Assembly: GCF_043290135.1 (NCBI RefSeq)
Contig: NC_134709.1
Coordinates: 66,008,556 to 66,072,555 of the forward strand
Length of the DNA: 64,000 bases
Reading direction: 5' to 3'
Origin: Rhipicephalus microplus
Lineage: Eukaryota > Arthropoda > Arachnida > Ixodida > Ixodidae
Shown: piece by piece, positions 57,327 through 64,000 of the stretch
Layout of the letters: every line of letters starts with the position of its first letter
Position numbering within the stretch: position 1 is the stretch's first letter
The notes under the pieces: model-generated
The model's database searches: none
The model's input: the letters and a program-made list of their open reading frames with translations, nothing else
What the model was told of the DNA's origin: nothing
Position numbers and translations under genes: made by a program

Positions 57327-57505
57327 CGGCTGTGGCGGCTGCATTTCCGATGGAGGCGGAAATGTTGTCGGCCCGTGTACTCAGATTTGGGTGCACGTTA
57401 AAGAACCCCAGGTGGTCTAAATTTCCGGAGTCCTCCACTACGGCGTCTCTCATAATCATATGGTGCTTTTGGGAAGTTAAACCCCACAAATCAATCAATC
57501 ATCAC
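57327..57505 (+). repeat. 5'-truncated SINE
   Basis: Body and (AATC)n tail as in the copy at 44748; the head is missing. TAGTTGTC-CCCCCG flanks it on both sides (about 57312-57326 and 57507-57521) with one mismatch, a likely target duplication. Confidence 0.8.
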
Positions 57506-57715
57506 TAGTTGTCACCCCCGAAATACGGCTTCCGTGTGAGACACGTGCGCCACGTAGCGCAAACAACTTTACAGGAGGTGTCAGCACCCTCACACATGCT
57601 GGGAAGCCTAGTCAAGCTTTGCTCAGCTTCTACTTTTAATGCTGTCTTCTTCGTGAAATAATAAATATTTGAGCTTGAATGAAATGAAAAACGTGAGAAG
57701 GTGAGACACGTTAGA
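57506..57715. other. Short spacer, nothing recognised
   Basis: Begins with the right-hand SINE duplication; no gene or repeat family assigned to the rest. Confidence 0.4.
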
Positions 57716-57845
57716 GCCGGGCCCGTTTCGGTGGAACAGTGCCTACAGTTCTCGACTGCTGATTAGAAGGTCCCGGGTTTGATCCTGGCTGTGGTGGTTG
57801 CATTTCGATACAGGCGAAATGGTAGAGGCCCGTGTACTGCGTGAT
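57716..57845 (+). repeat. SINE, 5' part only
   Basis: Head with GGTGGAACAGTGCCTACAGT and GGGTTTGATCCTGG (B box), body TGTGGTGGTTGCATTTCGAT and GGCCCGTGTACT, then truncated. Confidence 0.7.
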
Positions 57846-57876
57846 GCCAGGGTACCATGAAGAACACCACCAACAC

Positions 57877-57882
57877 TATCAT

Positions 57883-57913
<31 letters not shown>

Positions 57914-58010
57914 AGCAGCCGCAGCAGTCCCATGTTCCGCCAATCAACGTGGTCTTGTGCTTTCCGCTGCCACGTTATACCTGCGAACATTTGGCAGTGA
58001 AGCTCCTTAT
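57877..58010 (-). repeat. RTE-type LINE 3' end with (CTG)n(ATG)n tail
   Basis: Minus-strand frame ITWQRKAQDHVDWRNM matches the C terminus of the RTE fragment at 43880. It runs into (CTG)n then (ATG)n microsatellite, seen on the plus strand as ATC and CAG runs at 57877-57929. Confidence 0.6.
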
Positions 58011-58203
58011 GGCGTGGGTCGGGCGTCTCCAGTAAGTAGCAACAACCTCTCGTTTTAGTCCTTGGAATATCCGCTAGATGGCGGTACTTGTATATCATGA
58101 ATACACGATGAAAATATGCGAGATGGCGGTACTTGAAGTGTTCACTAGATGGACGGATGGATGGACAGACATAGAGACAGAAAGGCGTGTGGACAGACGG
58201 ACG

Positions 58204-58204
58204 A

Positions 58205-58271
<67 letters not shown>

Positions 58272-58299
58272 CGTAGATAGATAGATAGATCGATCGATC

Positions 58300-58336
<37 letters not shown>
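58204..58336. repeat. Compound (CAGA)n(GATA)n(GATC)n(GATA)n microsatellite
   Basis: CAGA units to about 58270, then GATA, three or four GATC units, then GATA again to 58336. Confidence 0.95.
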
Positions 58337-58337
<1 letters not shown>

Positions 58338-58838
58338 CGGACAGACGTGCGGACGGACGTGGCCAGCAGATTATTCACGGTTTGCCGATAGAACCCTTCG
58401 GACCTTCGCCCCACTCATCATCATTCACTCAGTATATATGCTGTGTTTTTTCACTCAAAAGATTATGTATAATATTAGGAAAGCATTCGATCAATGCCAG
58501 CAAGCCCGAATAAATGCATTACCGAGTCATGCAAAGGTTGGGCCCGTAGTATCTTATAAAACCTCACCACGGAGCTTGACAAAATATATGAGTGAATAAC
58601 AGACTAATATTTTTTTCCACCTGCAATATGAGAATATCAGTAAAGGTTACACGCAAATCAAAAAACAATTCTGCGGCAGTGAAATTCGAACTGTATTCAG
58701 TAACTACTAGAGGAAAGATTTTTCGAAAATAGAGATATCCCACTAGCACCTGGCTAGAGTCATTTCGAAGACTTTCGGTGTTCCTGTTACTTTCCGTTAA
58801 GCAATTATTCACATTCATGCGCCATCTCAATTTGCGTG
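58337..58838. other. No gene recognised
   Basis: AT-rich, short open frames without domains. Confidence 0.4.
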
Positions 58839-58975
58839 CTCTCCCATAGTAGAGTACCTAGTACTCTAAATCGTTACCCACTCTTTCTAAACACACTACG
58901 GCTTCATGAAATGCGAGGTTCACGGGACGGCTTTTCACTCTCCCATAGAAGAGTACCAAGTACTCTAAACCGTTA
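58839..58975 (-). repeat. Two copies of the GAGTACTnnGTACTC motif repeat
   Basis: CTCTCCCATAGTAGAGTACC, then TAGTACTCTAAATCG at 58839-58877, and a similar copy at 58938-58975. Plus-strand copies are at 28304, 28396 and 30438, and one at 4834/11422 is split by the Gmr1-like element. Confidence 0.7.
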
Positions 58976-59215
58976 GCAACTATTTGGAAGCACTGTAGTG
59001 GCTGCTTGTGACCACCAGCCCGAGCATAATTTTAGGGGCGGAGATCCTTACGCCGTGAGTCGTCCTATACAGTGGCCAGTTGCATAGCATCGCATTTCAA
59101 TAAAAACGGTGTGGCAGCATATACACGAAGTGAATGATGACTAGTGATGCGAAGCGTCTGTCCATCTGCTTCGCCCCACTCGTCATCATTCAGCTCATGG
59201 ATATGATGTCATTTT

Positions 59216-62200
59216 TTAAATCTCATTGGCCCACCTAACATTGTGCCTCCTTATCATGCATTTGCAATCTTTGGTAATCCAGTCAGTTACTCTTAATGAT
59301 CAGTGGTTGTCTTGCACATGCACTGCATGGCCAGACCATGCATTTCTTCTTCTAGATTTCAACCATGATATCTTTAACTCTGGTTTGTTTCCTTACCCAC
59401 TCTGCTCTCGTCTCCTGAGGTTACACATATAATTTTCCTTTCTATCACTTGCCGCATCGTCCTCAATTCAAGCTCAACCCTCTTTGTAAGCCTCCCCGTT
59501 TTTGCTCCGTAGGTAAGTACCGTTATGGGCAGAAAGTACTGTTATGGGTAAGTACCGGCAAAATGCGGCTTGCCCAGACCATGCATTTCTTCTTCTAGAT
59601 TTCAACCATGATATCTTTAACTCTGGTTTGTTTCCTTACCCACTCTGATCTCGTCTCCTGAGGTTACACATATAATTTTTCTTTCTATCACTTGCCGCAT
59701 CGTCCTCAATTCAAGCTCAACCCTCTTTGTAAGCCTCCCCGTTTTTGCTCCGTAGGTAAGTACCGTTATGGGCAGAAAGTACTGTTATGGGTAAGTACCG
59801 GCAAAATGCGGCTTGCCCAGACCATGCATTTCTTCTTCTAGATTTCAACCATGATATCTTTAACTCTGGTTTGTTTCCTTACCCACACTGATCTCGTCTC
59901 CTGAGGTTACACATATAATTTTCCTTTCGATCACTCGCCGCATCGTCCTCAATTCAAGCTCAACCCTCTTTGTAAGCCTCCCCGTTTTTGCTCCGTAGGT
60001 AAGTACTGTTATGGGCAGAAAGTACTGTTATAGGTAAGTACCGGCAAGATGCGGCTTGCCCAGACCATGCATTTCTTCTTCTAGATTTCAACCATGATAT
60101 CTTTAATTCTGGTTTGTTTCCTTACCCACTCTGATCTCGTCTCCTGAGGTTACACATATAATTTTCCTTTCTATCACTCGCCGCATCGTCCTCAATTCAA
60201 GCTCAACCCTCTTTGTAAGCCTCCCCGTTTTTGCTCCGTAGGTAAGTACCGTTATGGGCAGAAAGTACTGTTATGGGTAAGTACCGGCAAAATGCGGCTT
60301 GCCCAGACCATGCATTTCTTCTTCTAGATTTCAACCATGATATCTTTAACTCTGGTTTGTTTCCTTACCCACACTGATCTCGTCTCCTGAGGTTACACAT
60401 ATAATTTTCCTTTCGATCACTCGCCGCATCGTCCTCAATTCAAGCTCAACCCTCTTTGTAAGCCTCCCCGTTTTTGCTCCGTAGGTAAGTACCGTTATGG
60501 GCAGAAAGTACTGTTATAGGTAAGTACCGGCAAGATGCGGCTTGCCCAGACCATGCATTTCTTCTTCTAGATTTCAACCATGATATCTTTAATTCTGGTT
60601 TGTTTCCTTACCCACTCTGATCTCGTCTCCTGAGGTTACACATATAATTTTCCTTTCTATCACTCGCCGCATCGTCCTCAATTCAAGCTCAACCCTCTTT
60701 GTAAGCCTCCCCGTTTTTGCTCCGTAGGTAAGTACCGTTATGGGCAGAAAGTACCGTTATGGTTAAGTACCGGCAAGATGCGGCTGATATACCTTCTTCT
60801 TGAGTGTTAGGGGAAAAGTACGATTCATGGTTTGAGAATGCTTGCTGAATGTGATTCACCCCATCCTTATTATTCTAGTTATTTCGCTCTCATGGTTGGT
60901 ACCCTCGGTTACTACCTATCCTAAGTAGAGTAGACATTCCTTTACAACTTCCAGCGTCTCTCCACCTATCGCAAAGCGCTCTTTTCTGCCGAAACTGTTG
61001 CATAGTACTTTACTTTTATGCATGATAATCTTCAGACCTATTCGTCTGCTGTTTTCAGTTCAGCAACCATTAGCTGTAATTTGTCCCCGGAGTTACTAAT
61101 CAAGCCAATGTCAGTGAATAACAGGTTACTAAGATACTCCCCATTAACTCTTATGCCTAATTCTTCCCAGTCTAGGGCCATGAAAACCCCCTTTAATCTC
61201 GCGGTGAATAGCGTTGGATGCCTATCTCCTTTACATTATTCTTTATCGGAATTCTGTCGCTATCTTTATGGAGAACTATGGTGGCTGTGCATCCTCTGTA
61301 TATTTCTTTCAGTATGTTTGTGTAGGGTTGTTCAAAGTCACAATTTCGTATTGCCTGCATAACTGCTAATGTCTCGACTGAGTAAATGCCTTCTCGTAAT
61401 CTGTGAAGGAAATATATAACGGTTGGTTGCATTCCACGCATTTTTCTCTCACCTCATTGATAGCTTGAATTTGGTTTGTTGTGGAGTAGACTACGAAATC
61501 CTGCTTTGTTCTTCGGTTGATTGAATGAGTTGATTGAATGGATGTCGCCCTAATTCTATTAGCGATTATTTTTGTACATATTTCTGTAGAGAAAGGACAG
61601 TAAGTTGATCGGCCTGTAATTTTTGCAGTCCTTGACGTCTCCATTCTTATGAATTAAGGTGATGTTGGCGTTCTTTCAAAATTCTGGTACCCTTCCCGTA
61701 AGGAGGCACCTCGTACACAAGGTGACCAGTTTTTCTAACACAATTTCTCCAACATCTTTCAGCAGGTCCGTTGTTACCCCAACCACACAAGCAGCTTTGC
61801 CTAGCTCTTTGCATTCTTTCTATAGGGTTTTCATTACTTCCCCAGTCGTTACAGGTAGAATGTCGGATTTCTCTGGGCTATATATTATTGCTTTTTGCGA
61901 TATCATCCTGGTTGTTTCGGCTTCTGGACAGCTTCCTCTAGAACACCAGCGCCACTTCAACTGTCCCATCCACATTGTTCATGGCATTGCCTTCCTTGTC
62001 CCTTAATGCATACATCCGGTTTTGTCTATGCACAGGTTTGCCTTCACGGCTTTTATGCTTCTGTCGCTCTTCCCAGCCAGCTCAAGTCTGCTTATGTTAT
62101 AACGTCTGATATCGGCTAGCCTGCGCCCATTGATTAACTTCAAAAGCTCCACTAGCTCTATTTTGTCGGTTGCATTCTAGGCCTTGATGGTTTGTCGTCT

Positions 62201-62600
62201 CCTAATGAAATTTTTTATCTCCTGAGATAGTTTGCCAGTATCCCGTATATTGACTCTACCTACGACTTCAAATGCACACTTTTTTATGATACTAGTAAAA
62301 TTATCGTTCATTGTGTACACGCTAAGGTCGGTTAGCTTGTTTAGTGTCTAGAATCTACTCTGAAATGAAACTCTGAATTCCTGTACTTTGCCTCACATCG
62401 CTAACTCATTGACTTCTTGCATATCCGTTTATGCCATTGCTTTCTTAAATCTAGATCAATTTGTGATTTTACCCATTTTATGGTCACTGCATCGAATCTG
62501 GGTTACCACTTATACATCCAGTACAAAGCTTGGGTGTGCAGACAGAACGAAGTCTGTTTCATTTTTAGTTTTGCCGTTAGGACTGCGCCACGTCCACTTA
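59216..62600 (-). pseudogene. RTE-type LINE relic with an internal tandem array
   Basis: Minus-strand frames from right to left: endonuclease end (TWRSPNGKTKNETDFVLS, SDHKMGK), linker (GRVNIRDTGKLSQEI), RT (IIANRIRATSIQS, TTNQIQAINEVREKC, PLYISFTDYEKAF, LKEIYRGCTATIVLHKDSD), then LDWEELGIRVNGEYLSNLLF followed by TDIGLIS where the catalytic FADDIVLIS is expected. Beyond the catalytic box the post-RT part (VLTYGAKTGRLTKRVELELR) falls in the 243-bp tandem array. Many stops and frame changes make it long dead. Order and motifs fit the RTE group. Confidence 0.75.
59333..60787. repeat. Six-copy 243-bp tandem array
   Basis: CAGACCATGCATTTC starts copies at 59333, 59575, 59818, 60061, 60304 and 60547. 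Copies 3 and 5 share CACACTGATCTCG and TTTCGATCACTCG; copies 4 and 6 share TTTAATTCTGG and CACTCTGATCTCG. The array therefore grew partly by duplication of a 486-bp dimer. Each unit also contains an internal GGTAAGTAC duplication. The unit is LINE sequence, not a separate satellite. Confidence 0.92.
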
Positions 62601-63317
62601 TGGTTAGCCTGTTCGGTGCGTGCTCTTCACAGAAGCCTCGCGAACAGCACGTACAGCGTATTAAAAATCCTCGCCAACGTCGAAGTCGCACAGATGCTGT
62701 TGCCTACTTCCACTTGTTCCTGGCGGCCCTATTGTGTCTTTTGGCTGTGACAGATCTTTTCGAAGCAAGAATGAAAGTGGTGGATATGCGGTTACCATTA
62801 GGACAACTGGCTCAACGGCGATCACTACACGCAAACGGGCGTCTGCAGTGCAACATGCTCATTAAAGTGTGACCCCATGTCACAATTTCTACTGAACCGC
62901 ATGTTTGAAACCACTTCCCAACTTGCACGAATCACGAAAAGTGGTTTTGATGGTCCCGCGAACCGCTTTCCGAGGCTCGCGCCAGTCCAAAGAAAACTCC
63001 AGACTGAACAAGCTCTTTAATAAAACACACGGCTCAGATATACATGGCTGGGCCCGTCTTCACGAGTCAGCGTCACTGGCTTCACACAAGCTCGTCGCAC
63101 TCATCCCGGAGGCGGAAGCACCTGCGGCCGACTGTTTGGCTGGTTCCCACTAAGCGCGCTATAGAGCGTCACTCACATTTCACCTGAACACCACGTCAGA
63201 CCAAGTCCTATGATCTCACGTGGTGTTCGCACAAAGTAGAGCACAACGTTTGTGGGTTAGGAGGAGCTAGCGCAAACGCTGGGGGCGTTGTGCTGCGGCT
63301 AGTAGAAGTTTCTCGTG
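62601..63317. other. No gene; repeat arms
   Basis: Contains the left arm of an inverted repeat (62816-62912, partner 63684-63779) and one copy of a direct repeat (63083-63172, partner 63801-63889, about 80% alike by eye). No exon recognised. Confidence 0.5.
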
Positions 63318-63502
63318 ATTGATTGATTGATCTGTGGGGTTTAACGTCCCAAAACCACCATATGATTATGAGAGACGCCGTAGTGGAGGGCTCCGGTACT
63401 TTCGACCACCTGGGGTTGTTTACCGTGCACTCAAATCTGAGCACATGGGCCTACAACATTTCTGCCTCCACCGGAAATGCAGCCGCCGCAGCCGGGATTG
63501 CT
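63318..63502 (-). repeat. 5'-truncated SINE, minus orientation
   Basis: (GATT)n at the left is the tail; then GGGGTTTAACGTCCCAAAAC, ATATGATTATGAGAGACGCC and GAAATGCAGCCGCCGCAGCC, the reverse complement of the SINE body at 44748. The head is missing. Confidence 0.82.
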
Positions 63503-64000
63503 CATGGTAGCTTCTGGAACTGAAGGGGGGGGGGGATATTTCAATGGCAGCAGAGGCGCCTAGTTGCAGGACGAAGCGCTTACCACTTCCTCCCAAAGTG
63601 GTCTCTGTGGAAAATCATGACGCTGGAGTAGGGTATTCTTTAGCTTTCTAACGACACCTACGCCTGTTGCTATTTGCGAAGCAGGTTTCAAACGTGCAGA
63701 ACAGTAGAAGTCGTGACATGGGGCACGCTTTGATGAGCATGTTGCAGCGCAGACGCACGTTTGCGTGCAGTGATCGCCGTGGATAGCGTCTATGGCTACA
63801 TTCAAGCTCGTCGTACTAATCCAGGAAGCGGGGGAACACCGTGGACGACTGTTTTGCTGTTCCCAGCTAAGCGCGATGGTACGTCACTCGCAGCGTCAGC
63901 TTGAATTGAAAGATACTCGATGGCTACCTTCGCATGTCGTCTAGCAAACGGCTGTCAGAACAACACAACGAAAGTACACACGACAAGTACAGCTTCAAAA
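63503..64000. other. Right edge: repeat arms, no gene
   Basis: Holds a G-run near 63526, the right arm of the inverted repeat (63684-63779) and the second copy of the direct repeat (63801-63889). No coding exon seen. Confidence 0.45.

Noticed and set aside
58145..58414. Open frame rich in (LSIY)n and (CLSV)n
   Set aside because: Translation of the GATA/CAGA microsatellite.
59333..60787. Regular direct repeats resembling a CRISPR array
   Set aside because: The 243-bp units are contiguous without spacers, derive from LINE coding sequence, and the genome is eukaryotic.

Overview
The window reads as animal nuclear DNA from a hard tick (Ixodidae, probably a metastriate). The evidence is small GC-rich coding exons separated by kilobase introns, GT-AG splice sites, tRNA-headed SINEs of the kind reported from ixodid ticks, and a very heavy load of non-LTR, Ty3/gypsy, Penelope-like and foldback elements. 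Nothing is prokaryotic: there are no operons, no Shine-Dalgarno sites and no CRISPR array. The taxon call is inference from repeat style and was not checked by a search.

Two host genes are visible, both on the minus strand. (1) A PHD-finger gene has three phase-compatible exons at 12587-12720, 3715-3829 and 2335-2538 and continues beyond the left edge. A 6.6-kb LTR retrotransposon sits in its first intron, and a 5'-truncated LINE is inserted at the upstream edge of its first recognised exon. (2) A divergent cis-prenyltransferase (DHDDS-like) gene has six phase-compatible exons from 46658 down to 34825, ending in a stop codon overlapped by an AATAAA signal. Its introns hold a CR1/Jockey-type LINE, SINEs and an RTE-type LINE fragment. 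The initiator exon was not found.

Region by region. 0-4.8 kb: degenerate GAGTGAGT minisatellites, two PHD-gene exons, a SINE and a decayed gypsy gag plus possible LTR. 4.86-11.42 kb: a complete but mutated Ty3/gypsy-type element whose integrase lies upstream of reverse transcriptase, the Gmr1-like domain order. 12.6-16.7 kb: PHD-gene first exon, LINE with RNase H, older LINE fragments. 16.7-26.1 kb: mostly unassigned, with microsatellites, a 104-bp near-palindrome, a gag relic and an inverted pair of Penelope-like C-terminal fragments. 26.1-31.7 kb: a higher-order tandem array (about 2.0-2.1 kb units made partly of ~145-bp monomers) carrying a 535-bp MITE. 34.8-46.7 kb: the cis-prenyltransferase gene. 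47.6-48.3 kb: SINE, exon-like relic, foldback element. 48.9-55.5 kb: another block of the same satellite, split by a second gypsy element with canonical domain order. 55.7-58.3 kb: a nearly intact 3' half of a LINE, SINEs and microsatellites. 59.2-62.6 kb: an RTE-type LINE relic with a six-copy 243-bp tandem array inside it. 62.8-64 kb: inverted and direct repeats and a SINE.

The most unusual items are the Gmr1-like element, the cis-prenyltransferase with altered motif residues, and the dimeric higher-order structure inside a LINE-derived tandem array.
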